From NCBI RefSeq assembly GCF_018446385.1, contig NC_056002.1, forward strand, positions 43,041,671 through 43,105,670: DNA of 64,000 nt, written 5' to 3'. The position numbers were made by a program, and so were the translations under genes. How positions within the stretch are numbered: the first letter of the stretch is position 1; every line of letters begins with the position of its first letter. The notes under the pieces were generated by a model. The model worked only from the letters and a program-made list of their open reading frames with translations. It was not told where the DNA came from and made no database searches. Positions 1 through 10,595 of this stretch are shown here, in pieces. The DNA is from Zingiber officinale (Eukaryota > Streptophyta > Magnoliopsida > Zingiberales > Zingiberaceae).

Positions 1-1641
1 TCTCAATGCCTAATCAAGTATAGTGAACTAAACACCAATATTCTCATAGGCCATAGAAGAGAGAGTATTTATTAAGTTGAACTATTTGGTGCTACTAATG
101 TGTTTGCTAAGTGTCTCATGTCCAAAGAAGAGGAGACGTGGCTTTGGCACTGGAGACTCGCTCACACCAACATGAAGAATATCAAAAATCTTTCAAAGAA
201 GGAGTTGGTGCAAGGATTGCCAAAGTTGAAGTTTCAAAAAGACAAAATATGTGATGTATGTCAAATGGGTAAGCAAACCAAAGCTACTCATAAAGGTAAA
301 AATGTTGTAAGTACCTCAAATGCTTTGGAGCTCATTCACATGGATTTATTTGATAGTAGTAAATATATTTCTTTAAATGGTAGTAGATATTGTTTTGTGA
401 TTGTGGATGATTACACTAGATATACACGGGTATTTTTCTTGAAACATAAGGATCAAACTCTAGATACCTTAATTACTTTTTGTAATAGAGTAGAAAATGA
501 AAAGGCTCATAAGATAAACAAGATAAGAAGTGATCATGGAGGTGAGTTTGAAAATGATAGATTCACAAATTTTTGTATAGAAAAAGGATATAAACATGAA
601 TTTTCCACCCCTAGGACTCCTCAACAAAACGGAGTTGTTGAGAGGAAAAATAGGATTTTGCAAGAGGCCGCTCGGAGCATGTTAAATGAATATTCATTTC
701 ATAGTTTCCTATGGGCCGAAGCAATTAATACGACATGTTATGTGCAAAATCGAACATTAATACATAGGTTTCTAAGAAAAACACCTCATGAGTTGTGGTT
801 TAGTAAACCACCTACAATTAAGCATCTTAGAGTGTTTGGGTGTAAGGTCTATATTCTAAACACCAAAGATCACTTGGGAAAGTTTTCCGCTAAGGCGGAT
901 GAGGGGATCTTTGTAGGTTACTCAAGTCATAGCAAGGCATATCAAATTTACAACAAAAGATCAAAATTAGTTGAAGAATCACTAAATGTTGTCTTTGAAG
1001 AAAATCCTTCTTTGAACTCTATAAGAACAAACAATGAAGAAATACGTTTTGAGTTAGAGAAATTAACATTGGATGGAGTAGATTATCAAGGAGAAGAAAA
1101 TCAAGAAAGTGATGGTGAGAAAAATGAATCTTTGCCACTTGAACCCGAAATTATAATAAATCAAGAATCAAGACCTACTAGGATTCATGTAAATCATCCC
1201 TTAGATCAAGTAGTAGGAGACATCACTCAAGGAGTGAGAACTCGATCTTACTTTAGAAATGAAGGAAGCCAAGTCGCCTTGATATCTCAAATAGAACCAA
1301 AAACCATTGATGATGCCTTGTTTGATCCCGATTGGATTTTAGCAATGCAAGATGAACTATCTCAATTTGAGAGAAGTCAAGTTTGGGATTTAGTTCCTAG
1401 GCCTACAAACAAATCGATTATTGATACAAAATGGATTTTTAGAAACAAACTTGATGATAAGGGGATAGTTGTGAGAAACAAAGCTAGATTGGTTGTTAGG
1501 GGTTTCAATCAAGTAGAAGGGTTAGACTATGATGAAACTTATGCACCCGTAGCAAGATTGGAGTCAATTAGGATGATGTTAGCATTTGCCGCCCACAAGG
1601 GGTTCAAATTGTACCAAATGGAGGTAAAATCAACATTTTGA
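1..1641 (+). pseudogene. S1 pol: GAG-pre-integrase zinc finger, integrase, start of RT
   Basis: The frame is open from base 1, meets TAA at 73-75, then runs to a false stop at 1639-1641. Counting codons from position 100, the HHCC zinc finger is H17, H22, C51, C54. The catalytic triad is D82, D145 and E181, with the DX35E spacing of retroviral-type integrases. A GKQTKATH block, the glutamine-asparagine-glycine loop before E181 and the copia integrase C-terminal region follow; the RT begins near residue 440 (WIFRNK...[13 protein letters not shown]). The enzyme would insert element cDNA in the nucleus. The frame ends because one T is missing from a run of T at about 1636-1640; the RT continues in the next frame. 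Confidence 0.9.
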
Positions 1642-2817
1642 ATGGTGTTATAAAAGAAGAGGTATATGTTGAGCAACCACCGGGGTTTGAAAATTTGGAG
1701 TGTCCAAATCATGTATATAAACTTAAAAAGACCTTATATGGGCTAAAACAAGCTCCCTGGGCTTGGTATGAACGATTGTCAACATTTCTAGTATCAAAAG
1801 GGTTTCATAGAGGAAAAATTGATCCCACTTTATTCTTGAAAAATAGTAGTAATGATATGTTTGTGGCCCAAGTATATGTAGATGACATTATTTGTGGTTC
1901 TACAAATAAAGATTATTTAAATGAATTCATTAATCACATGGAGAGTGAATTTGAAATGAGTTTGGTTGGTGAATTGACATTTTTCCTAGGGTTACAAATT
2001 AAGCAAACAAAAGAAGACATTTACATTCATCAATCTAAATACGTAAAAGAGCTACTTAAGAAATTTGAAATGGAAAATGCAAAGGAAATATCTACTCTCA
2101 TGGCCACTAGTACTAAATTGGATAAAGATGTTGAGGGGAAAGAAGTTGACTCCAAGGTGTATCGTAGTGCTATAGGGAGTCTTCTCTATCTTACGGCTAG
2201 TAGACCCGACATACTTTTTGCCGTAGGTATATGTGCACGGTATCAATCTTGTGCCAAGGAGTCACATTTGAGTGTCGTTAAGCGAATTCTTCGTTATCTC
2301 AAGGGGACTCAAAATGTTGGTCTTTGGTATCCTAGAACCGAAACTTTTGACCTAGTGGGCTATACCGATTCCGATTATGTTGGATGCAAATTGGATCACA
2401 AAAGTACTAGTGGTAGTTGTCAATTTCTAGGGTCCTCTTTGGTAAGTTGGTCAAGTAGAAAACAACATTGTGTAGCTCTCTCCACAACCGAAGTGGAATA
2501 TATTGCCATGGGAGAGTGTGTATTACAATTATTGTGGATGACTCATACTCTAGATGACTATAAACTTACTTATAACAATGTTCAAGTTCTTTGTGATAAT
2601 GTGAGTACAATCAACTTGACCAAAAACCCCGTTCATCATTCAAGAATGAAACACATAGAGGTTAAACATCATTTTATTCGTGATCATGCCACTCGAGGTG
2701 ATATCATTTTAATTATGTTGGATCAAAATCAAACTTAGCCGATATCTTCACTAAACCTCTTCCCGAAGTTGAATTCAGCTTTCTTAGAAGGGAATTGGGA
2801 ATGTGTTGTATTGATTA
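1638..2817 (+). pseudogene. S1 pol: reverse transcriptase and RNase H
   Basis: Continues the copia RT after the one-base frameshift near 1638. The catalytic YVDD is at residues 80-83 of this segment. The usual QAPRAWYE block reads QAPWAWYE here, an Arg-to-Trp change. Ty1/copia RNase H follows, with the DSDYVGCKLD and KSTSG blocks, the TTEVEYIA glutamate and the HSRMKHIEVKHHFIRD tail. A second one-base deletion near 2711-2713 brings a false TAG at 2736-2738; in the shifted frame the normal ending (ADIFTKPLPE...LRRELGM) runs to TAA at 2815-2817. RT and RNase H would copy element RNA to cDNA in cytoplasmic particles; this copy cannot make the full protein. Confidence 0.9.
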
Positions 2818-3339
2818 AATCACATCCTCCATGATCACTTCATAGGTAGAGCTCTTTAAGTTTTATTCACCTTAACATTGCCTCTCACAAGAACATAGGA
2901 TTGTCCTCTTAATATGATTTAGATGGGGTGAGAGGTTAGGGACATTTATCTTGGTCATGATGCTTGTTATGATGCATTATTTTGGTCAAGAAAAGTGATT
3001 TTCATATGAAACATTCATTTGTCCAATCATAGGGAAAGCACGTGTACAAATCATGTGCACGTTGCCCTACGATTATGATTGGAAATTTTTAAACTCACCA
3101 TATGCACCATACTTATTTTTGAAACCTTGATAAGACTCACTCGACTCATTGATGTTTTCGATAATTTTTAATTTTGTGTAAATCTTGTCTAGGGAGTGTC
3201 GTTTTTTGTCGACTTTTATTTTTCCTTGATAATATGAGACATAACTAGTGTTTACACAAAATTTCATGATTTTTAGATGAATATACAATTATTTGTGCAT
3301 TTCCAAAACTTGGATCTGAAAGGTTTTCAGAAATGCAGA
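2818..3339 (+). other. S1 spacer after pol, no ORF recognised
   Basis: No coding similarity seen. It contains the GCCTCTCACAAGAACATAGG-type block that also follows pol in S3 (about 59285-59310), so it is probably a conserved untranslated part of the Sirevirus genome. Antisense ORFs here have no family features. Confidence 0.5.
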
Positions 3340-3765
3340 AATATCAGACTTCCCACTCGATCGGTCGATAGATTGGGAGGTTCACATTTCACTCTAGAGA
3401 GCATCTGAATCGATCAATGGATCAATTCAGATCGTTTAGATCGATCAATGGATCGATTACGACGCACTTTCGTTTAACCACAGAACGCATTTTTGCAGAA
3501 GGCATCTGAATCGATCAATGGATCAATTCAGATCGTTTGGATCGATCAATGGATCGATTACGACGCACTTTCGTTTAACCACAGAACGCATACTCAAGTT
3601 TTTGCAGAAGCCGTCTGAATCGATCAATGGATCGATTCAGTGTGTTTGAATCGATCGATGGATCGATTCAGACGTATGTTCGATTCTCACAGAAGCCTCA
3701 TGAATCGATCGACCAATCGATTCACATGCTCTCAATCGATCGGTCGATTGATTGAGAATTTAAAA
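3340..3765. repeat. Array of GATCGATC-type palindromes inside S1
   Basis: Many copies of an imperfect palindrome built on ATCGATCNATGGATCGAT. It includes a tandem duplication of about 100 bp (units near 3403-3500 and 3501-3600) ending in a shared ACGACGCACTTTCG block. The same motif type fills the S1 3' LTR (6380-6985), so LTR-like cis sequence lies directly upstream of the envelope-like ORF. Confidence 0.75.
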
Positions 3766-4012
3766 CCCATCTTAAACCCCTAAATCCAATGGTTCTCGAA
3801 TCGATCCACTTATTCTCATCTCTTCCTTTTCTCTCTCTCGACCCTGTCTTGCCCTAGGCGATTTTCCAGGCGACTCTTCCGTCTGCCTCGCTCGTTCACT
3901 TCGACGTGTTTCTCCGGCGAAGGGGAGCTCTTCCACCTCTCTTCCAGTTCTGCTCCTTCTCTCTCGACGCACTGGGCAGCTTTTCTTCCTCGTCTCCGCG
4001 TCCTCACACACC
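3750..4012 (+). promoter_or_regulatory. Putative internal promoter and leader of the envelope-like ORF
   Basis: An AT-rich TATA-like stretch (ATTTAAAA, about 3757-3764) is followed by a CT-rich leader (3800-3990) and then by the ATG at 4013. Together with the palindrome array just upstream this resembles a U3-leader unit. Promoter activity is inference; a TATA-like string alone is weak evidence. Confidence 0.35.
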
Positions 4013-5572
4013 ATGCAGTCTCAAAACCCTAACCCTAAGTAAATCTCTTTGCTCTCTTCTTTTTATTTGGTTTTTGCTCCTATATTTGACCTAATCCACT
4101 TATGTATTGTGTGCTTTTGTGTATTGTTTTGCATTATCCCTCATGCATTGCATTACCTGCATTGTTCTTGCATTTTTGCATATCCTTCGCTGTATCTTTC
4201 TGTTGCAATGCAAAATCGTGTGCCTCCTCTTGTTCTTTTTCATTTCCTATCCCACAGAAAGAAACAAAAGGTTCATGAATCGGGTGAAGGATCATCCGTA
4301 CCCCCATCACATCCTCAACCTCCTACTGATCCGAGATTCCCTAACGCTGCTATGCAGCAAGCTTTTAGCAAACACACTTTCAAACTCATAACTCCTCGAT
4401 CAGTTGATTTCCAATACTATAGGACGTCTTGTTTTGATACCTATAACCGGTTCAAGCACTATAAACTTGATTCATTGTTAACCTGTGAGAGGGATGTCAA
4501 TGTAGGTCTTGTCTCCGAATTCTATAATAATTTGCACACTTCTGATGGTGTAAATTATCGCACTTGTGTTGCGAAACGGAGCTTGGACTTCTCCTATGAG
4601 ATTCTTCGATCTTTTCTTGACTGTCTACCATCCAACAATGATTTTGTCTTTTATCCCACTCTTCCCGATGAGCTGCCTCCACCTTTTGAGCATATCAGCA
4701 TTGCATCCATGCATCAGTTCCTCTTTGGTCGTCCTCGTCCGGATGGGCCAAATGCTCAAATCACTAAGTTTTCTTCACTTGAGTTATCGGCTGAGAACGC
4801 CGCTTTGTTTAAAGTGATCATTAACTGCCTTTTCCCCATTTTTTCTCGTGCCTTAGCCGCTCTGCGACCTCCTCACATGTTTGCCCTCTATGCCATTCGT
4901 CATTCTCTTGACATCAACATCGCTCTGAACATTTTTCATTGCATCATTCATTTTACCCAGCCAGTATAGCAGATGGTCCACATGCCTTTCGGGCATCTTA
5001 TCACAGACTGGCTGGAGTCCCAGAAGATAGATGTCTCCCGGGGACGGCTGGAGCACATGACTGTGGCTTATTCTCAGATTTCTTCCCGCTCCTTCACGAA
5101 GACGGGCTTAGTTGGTGGTCCAGCGGGAGTTCGATGGCGCGATGGACGTGCTTTTGGTGAGGGACCCAGGGCTCGCCGCAGGGGGGATGCACAGGCATTG
5201 ATTCCTGCGGCGGATGCTGCTAAGGAGGATATCCCCGAGCCAGCTTCTCCGACATTCGAGGAGACTGTCGACACTCGCCTGGAGGAGCTAACCATGGAGG
5301 TAGCCGACCTGCGTTCCACGATGGAGACCATGGTCAATCGACAGACTTCGATGCAGGTGACTATGGATACGTTAGTGGATTTAGTGAGCTCCTGGGTGAC
5401 GGGTCATCCATCTCAGTCTGTTCCATCCACAACCCCCGTTCCCCATGCTAAGGATGCTGCTGGTGCTGACTTTGCGGCGGTTCCTGCTCCAGCTACTACG
5501 TCTGCTCCTCCTACTGCTGCTGATCCCACTCCTTCGGGAGACGATCTCATCGAGTTTTATGTCTCTTTGTGA
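4013..5572 (+). pseudogene. Envelope-like extra ORF of S1, apparently with one intron
   Basis: I read a short first exon from ATG 4013 to 4038, a 219-bp intron (GTAAAT donor at 4039, pyrimidine-rich acceptor ending CAG at 4257) and a second exon from 4258. Joined, the frame passes without break from an Asn/Pro-rich start into a basic KKKQK stretch and then a long protein. An in-frame TAG at 4967-4969 interrupts it, after which the same frame runs to TGA at 5570-5572. The second half holds a heptad-like segment (about 5260-5400, probable coiled coil) and an Ala/Pro-rich tail. I see no convincing membrane segment in the spliced form. Sireviruses are known to carry a poorly conserved envelope-like ORF here; its function is unknown. 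If unspliced, the ATG at 4208 is in frame and gives a more hydrophobic N-terminus. Confidence 0.6.
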
Positions 5573-6085
5573 TATATTATTGTACCACTTATGGATGGTT
5601 GTTATGGAGTCCTTATGTGAACTCTATTTTATTTTTGGATATATGATATGCTACTTGTTCTCCCTTTTCTTTTGTTTCTACAATTCACGTGGTTATATTT
5701 TGTTGATATCTGTGTGGTTTAGGGGGAGTAATCCTTGGATTTATTGTGTTTGCTTAGTACACATCATGAGGGGGAGTTCTGTTTTTTTTTATATTTGACA
5801 AAGGGGGAGATATATGATGAAATTCATGCTAAATAATATATGTTGAAGTTCATGTTAAATAAAATTTAAATTGAAACTTAAGCTTACTGTGTAAATGCTG
5901 AAATTCATGCTAAATAAAATTTAAATTGAAACTTAAGCTTACTGTGTATGCTCATACTTACTGCTTATGTTTAACTTAGATGATTTTCAGCGTTGTTGCA
6001 ATCATTATTTATCATTGTACTATTATGGTATAGTGGAAATTGGCCTAAACTTAAATAGATTGTCAAACATCAAAAAGGGAGAGAT
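5573..6085 (+). other. S1 multiplied polypurine tracts and 3' untranslated region
   Basis: AGGGGGAG-type tracts lie at 5721-5729, 5768-5775 and 5801-5809. The terminal tract AAAAAGGGAGAGAT (6072-6085) directly abuts the 3' LTR and should prime plus-strand DNA synthesis. Extra purine tracts upstream are a described Sirevirus trait. A segment of about 50 bp containing ATTCATGCTAAATAAAATTT and AAGCTTACTGTGTA is directly repeated between 5841 and 5948. Confidence 0.7.
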
Positions 6086-7494
6086 TGTTGGTGCAATCAT
6101 GCCCTGGAAGTTTCAATATATTGACAATTATTTAAGTTTAGGTTAATACGTTAAATCTAACATATAGTGTGAGTTTGCAGGAGAAGTTCTTGCAGGTCGG
6201 AAGACCGGATGCAAGGCAAGAGAAGTCCAAGAAGGTCGAGGACCGGATTCTTGGTAAAAGAATCCTTGCAGGTCAGAAGACCGGATGCAAGGCAAGAGAA
6301 GTCCAAGAAGGTCGAGGACCAGATTCTTGGCAAGAGAAGTTCCTGCAGGTCATAAAGCTGGATGCATGATCCCTCACGTATCAGAAATCGATTGGAAAAT
6401 CGATTTAGACACGGCTGTGAGGCAGAATGCCTCTGGATCGACCAGTCGATCGATTGGGAAGGTTCTGCGCGAAGCACAGAGTGCTTCTGGATCGATCAGC
6501 CGATCAATTGGGGAAAACCAATCGATCGAGCGATCGATCCAGGAAGCTTCTGTGTGAAGCACAGAATGCTTCTGGATCGATCAGCCGATCGATTGGGGCA
6601 ATCCAATCGATCGAGCGATCGATTGGGGCAATCCAATCGATCGAGCGATCGATCCAGGAAGTTTCTGTGCGAAGCACAGAATGTTTCTGGATCGATTAGC
6701 CGATCGATTAGGGCAATCCAATCGATCGAGTGATCGATCCAGGAAGCCTCTGTGGGAAGCACAGATTTCTCCTGGATCGATCAGGCGATCGATTGAGGTT
6801 ACTCAATCGATCAGGCGATCGATTCATAGAGCTGCGATTTCACGAGCAGAGGTCTGAATCGATTCATGAACTGCACCGATCGATTCAAACACAAGTGAAG
6901 CAATCTAAGTCGTTGATCGTGACGTGATGGTTTCCAACGGATACTTATGAATCGATCCAAATATGACTCCGATCGATTCACGGCGACGACTACGTGAGAA
7001 ACGGCTAGTTTTCTCAACGTTTAAAGGCGTGGAAGAAAAAGAAAAGATACAAGAAACGAAACAAATACTGTTCCATTGCTCTCTAAGGTCTCAACTCTCT
7101 CAAGTGCTCAAGATCTTCAAAAGGTGCTCAAGTTCAGAATCTCCCTCTCGCTACTTTCTCAAATCTCACTCAGCGAAGAAGAAGCCTTTTTTAAAGCCTG
7201 TAATCTTTCTTTTCTTCTTCATTGTGGTGAGTGTGATCCTTTACTTTGGAGAGGGAGAGTTGTAACCATGTAAGGTTTCTCCACCTTCGGTGTGATTCCG
7301 AGAAGGAGGGTTTTGATAGTGGAAGAGTGTGAGTGGTGTGGATCCTTGGACTAGTCACCTCCTTGGGGAGGTGGATACCAAGTAAATATCCGAGTTAGCA
7401 CTGCCTTCGAGTTTCCGCTGCGTAAAATCAAGTTGATCAAGAAAACAAAGTGAGCCATTCACCCCCCGCCCCTCTAGCTCAACTGATCCTAACA
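6086..7494 (+). repeat. S1 3' LTR
   Basis: Begins TGTTGG right after the terminal purine tract and ends GATCCTAACA, giving TG...CA termini over 1409 bp. The interior (6380-6985) is packed with GATCGATC palindromes; a CT-rich/GA-rich promoter-like part and the conserved CACCTTCGG...CACC...CCTCTAGCTCAACTGATCC ending follow. The short ORFs here rich in Asp-Arg-Ser are translations of the palindromes, not genes. Confidence 0.85.
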
Positions 7495-7566
7495 ATTGAA
7501 ACCCTAGTGCATCTTTCTGCCCTTAACATAAGTTGCCAGGTAGATGGTGGCGATGTGGGGAGGGTG

Positions 7567-7755
7567 ATGGCGGCAAAGCTTGGGTTGCAAACTGTGGAGT
7601 TCTCCACACTCGTGTAGAGAGCCACAAATGCCTCCTATCTTACGCTCAAGAAGTTGGTGAACATGTACTAGCAGGCGGAGGACTAGTGATCTAATTCCAA
7701 GAAGAAGATAGACATTCTTAAGTTCATTGAGAGGACGCAAAAGTGGCTTCAGTGG
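7567..7755 (+). pseudogene. MED14: Fragment of a MED14 (Mediator subunit 14) gene, decayed
   Basis: One frame from ATG 7567 reads MAAKLGLQTVEFSTLV, then RATNASYLTLKKLVNMY, then KKKIDILKFIERTQK, separated by TAG and TGA stops. From memory of the family, this matches the N-terminus of plant MED14 (start MA-x-LG-QQTV-FS-LV, then RAA-S-L-LKELV, then D-EKK-LLK-TQ-RMLRL). The match ends near 7755, where the RMLRL segment should be. MED14 is the scaffold subunit of the Mediator coactivator that links activators to RNA polymerase II. At least four in-frame stops and the missing remainder show a dead fragment of about 63 codons, left by an old gene copy or captured by a transposon. Confidence 0.7.
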
Positions 7756-8896
7756 TGCTACTCCTTTCTTTACACCCCATGTTCTACTTTCTTTTTTCCC
7801 TTGTTCAGCTTCTTTACTGATTGCTAAAATTTATCTTTTGGCTTAGGGTTTAGGATGAAATCTTTTGAGGTTTAAAGCAGTTTCATTTCTCAATTACTTG
7901 TATCTTGCATCTATTGTAATTTTATGGCTCTTAGGCTCAAGATTTGATGTCCAAGGGTTATATGTTAACATTATTAAAACATGATAAATGGAACCCTAAC
8001 TAATTTGTTGGTTGTCATAAAATTTTGGTGGTATTAGAATACACTATGTTTAAGTAGAAGAATGATACATCATTTTGTAGAGTCTTTTCTCTATGTGAAC
8101 ATATTTTAGTCCATACTTGAAGCTTTATAATGTAATTTAATCCACTACACTCCCAACCCATTTTCAAGGGCACTTTAAGAAAAAAAAAAGGCTAAATCTT
8201 TTTTTGTGCTAATTAGGAGCCACGCTTGAAGCAATTGAATTTTGATGCCATAAATTGTGTGTGTTGGTATATGCAATCACAATGTTTTGGATGCAATTAT
8301 CATTGTAGCCCTTATAATGAGTATGTGATAACAAGGATCATCCTATCTTATCCAAAAAATATGGTAGTTCTTAGTTTATTTGCTCTAATTTAGAAGACAA
8401 TTTCTTTCAGAAAGGAAAATTTTTAGCAAGTCACGACCTATGTCATATCTGAAAACTAAATTTATCGCAATTTGGGTTGTACATGTTCAGATTTTTTGTC
8501 ATAAAGTTGATAATTTGATAGCGATAGGAATAATACTTTTTGATTGTTCTAATGGTTTTATTTGTTCTATATTATATTGAATGGATTATTATTATGATGA
8601 TAGTAAAGAGAATGGTGGCTGTTGTTTGTTGATGTAATATTTAATATATTAACATTTGAAAGTTTGTAGCTTCTATGCTACCTTTTTAGCTTCTAATTTT
8701 TAACTAAATATTTTTTTTTAACTTATGCCTTATATGCATATGGATCTCATCATGTTGTTTTGATTAATTTATCAACTTAGTTTAACTTAGTTTTACAAAA
8801 TATATGTTATGTAATTGAATTTTACAAAGCTTGATTGTTATATTGTTATACTGAATTTTTTTATTTATCCAATGCTCATAGGTCTCTAGATTGAAA
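7756..8896. other. AT-rich DNA without recognised genes
   Basis: No ORF of note and no LTR termini. It may be intron or flank of the decayed MED14 copy, since a pyrimidine-rich stretch follows the fragment directly. I see nothing else in it. Confidence 0.4.
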
Positions 8897-9007
8897 ATGT
8901 TTTCCAACGACAAACTAAAAGAATTGCACGATGGATTACAAGAATATCATCCTTTATATGATTGGGCTTCTACTAAAGTAGATCGTCCTCAACAAATATT
9001 ATCATAA
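8897..9007 (+). other. Short ORF of 36 codons, unidentified
   Basis: ATG 8897 to TAA 9005-9007 encodes a charged peptide containing LKELHDGLQEYHPLYDWAS. A pyrimidine-rich tract ending CATAG lies just upstream at about 8855-8880, so this could be an exon preceded by a splice acceptor. A stretch of plant MED14 beyond the fragment at 7567 has a similar HEGLQ...YD pattern, so it could be a second remnant of that gene. The resemblance is short and I am not sure of it. Confidence 0.25.
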
Positions 9008-9394
9008 GTAAATTATTACATTATTAATAAATTTCAATGGTATATTGTCATTATAATTTTGTTATTATTTTAGTTTTGTGATATTACAGAAATGATTGCG
9101 ACTTCTTCATTATGCAATATATCAGACATTTTTTTATACAATATTAATATAGAATTCATGTAAAAATATATTCATAAATTTAGAGTGAAGGTTGCAGTAT
9201 CGATCATTAAGAATAAATTTTGTAAATTCAAAATAGAATGAATCATCAATTTTGTTGGCATGTCGTAGTTTGTTTGTATTTCTTGTATATGAACTGATGT
9301 ATTACATTTGTTTGTTGTAAATTGATACTTCATCTATTTATTTGGAATGAAAATATTTTAGTCTAGATTCTTGTTATTGTTGAGTGTAATTATT

Positions 9395-9690
9395 CTAAAT
9401 TATTATGTTGTGTTGTTCTTAAATTGGATTGTTATTTGATTGTTTAAAATTATTATATTGTGTTGTTCTTATATTGGATTATTATTGGATTGTTAAAATT
9501 GTTATATTGTTCTTGTATTGGATTGTTATTGAATTATTTTAAATTGTTGTATTGCATTGTTCTAAATTGTGCTTGTATTGAATTGTTATTGGATTGTGTT
9601 GTGTTGCGTTGCGTTGGTCTAAATTATTCTTGTATTGGATTGTTATTTGATTATATAAAATTGTTGTGGTGAGTTGTTCTAAATTATTGT
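9395..9690. repeat. Degenerate TTGTTATTGGATTGTT-type minisatellite
   Basis: Irregular repeats of TTGTATTGGATTGTTATTGGATTG-like units with TGTTCTAAATT spacers. The hydrophobic ORF at 9460-9672 is a translation of this low-complexity DNA, not a gene. Confidence 0.65.
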
Positions 9691-9739
9691 ATTGGTCTTT
9701 GTATTTGAATAAAATTATAAATTTATAAAATGATTAACA

Positions 9740-10595
9740 AAAGTACTTGAATTGTGTTCAAAAAATTGTTGCTCTCAATATAGCACATTGTAATGATATT
9801 TGATGGCATAAACATATTCAGGAGACCAGTCTAAACACATTGTAACTGGTCCTATGTCATTCTGAAATCGCTTGGTCCAACAATAATTTTTTTTTTCTAA
9901 AATTGGCTGATGGACCTTAGCAATTCTAAAAATCTAAAATTAACATCCTCAAAAAGAGAAAAGATCAAGGATCTCAAGTATGGTCTTGTTCAACTCTTAA
10001 TATGGTGAATCATGATGATGTTTAAGGGCATGGACACATTCAGGAGACTAAACTAAATATATAGGAATTGGTTCTATGTAAATTTGAGGTCATTTGGTCT
10101 ATTAGCTGATTTTGCCCAAAACAAGCTGATGGACCTTAGCAATTCTAAAAATTTAAAATTTAACATCCTTAGAAAGATGGAAGCTCAAGAATCTCAAATA
10201 TAGTGTGGTTCAATGATTATTATCTGTGTATCATTTATATTGAGCTTATGACATTATTTCTCTTGCCTGAATCAAGTTCAAAAAATCGTTGCTCCATATC
10301 GTGTATCATAATGATGTTTAAGGGAATGAACAAATTTAGGAGACTAGCCCAAACACACAGGAAATGATCCTATGTTAATTCGAGGTCATTTGGTCTATCA
10401 ACCAATTTTACTCAAAATTGGTTGATGGACCTTAACAATTCTAAAAATCTAAAATTTAACTTCCTCAGAAAGAGGAAAACTCAAGTATCTCAAATATGGT
10501 GTGATTTAATGATTATCATCTTTGTATCATTTATATTGAGCTTATAATATCATTTCTCGTGCATGAATCATGTTCAAAAAATCATTGCTCAATAC
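9740..10595. repeat. Three-unit tandem repeat of about 220-300 bp
   Basis: Shared landmarks recur: GTTCAAAAAATNNTTGCTC (9757, 10277, 10572), ATGATGTTTAAGGG-like (9793, 10010, 10310), and GGACCTTANCAATTCTAAAAAT (about 9914, 10132, 10428). The second and third units are about 297 bp apart; the first is about 75 bp shorter because it lacks the TATCATTTATATTGAGCTTAT segment. No coding content. It stops at the LTR edge at 10596. Confidence 0.7.

Larger units (their letters stand above)
1..7494 (+). mobile_element. Sirevirus-like Ty1/copia retrotransposon S1, 5' part outside window
   Basis: Order seen: integrase, reverse transcriptase, RNase H, a long spacer, an extra envelope-like ORF, repeated purine tracts, then a 3' LTR. 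This order (an extra ORF behind pol, several polypurine tracts before the 3' LTR) is the known hallmark of the Sirevirus lineage. The 5' LTR, gag and protease lie left of the window, so the target-site duplication cannot be checked; its right copy would be ATTGA at 7495-7499. Pol carries one stop and two frameshifts and the extra ORF one stop, so this copy is dead. Confidence 0.88.

Noticed and set aside
4049..4257. Hydrophobic N-terminus of the envelope-like protein as a signal peptide
   Set aside because: The frame here begins with TTG, not ATG, and the stretch is bounded by good splice sites; I treat it as intron, keeping ATG 4208 only as an alternative.
6157..6762. Several overlapping ORFs on both strands rich in Asp-Arg-Ser-Ile
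   Set aside because: They are translations of the GATCGATC palindrome array in the S1 LTR; the same artefact appears in the T2 LTRs (18585-19103 and 25615-26133).
6380..6985. CRISPR array
   Set aside because: Spacing is irregular, spacers are not unique, repeats are short palindromes inside an LTR, and the genome is a plant's.
9460..9672. Small hydrophobic membrane protein
   Set aside because: Product of the degenerate TTGTATTGGATTGTT minisatellite; Leu/Ile/Cys-rich by composition only.
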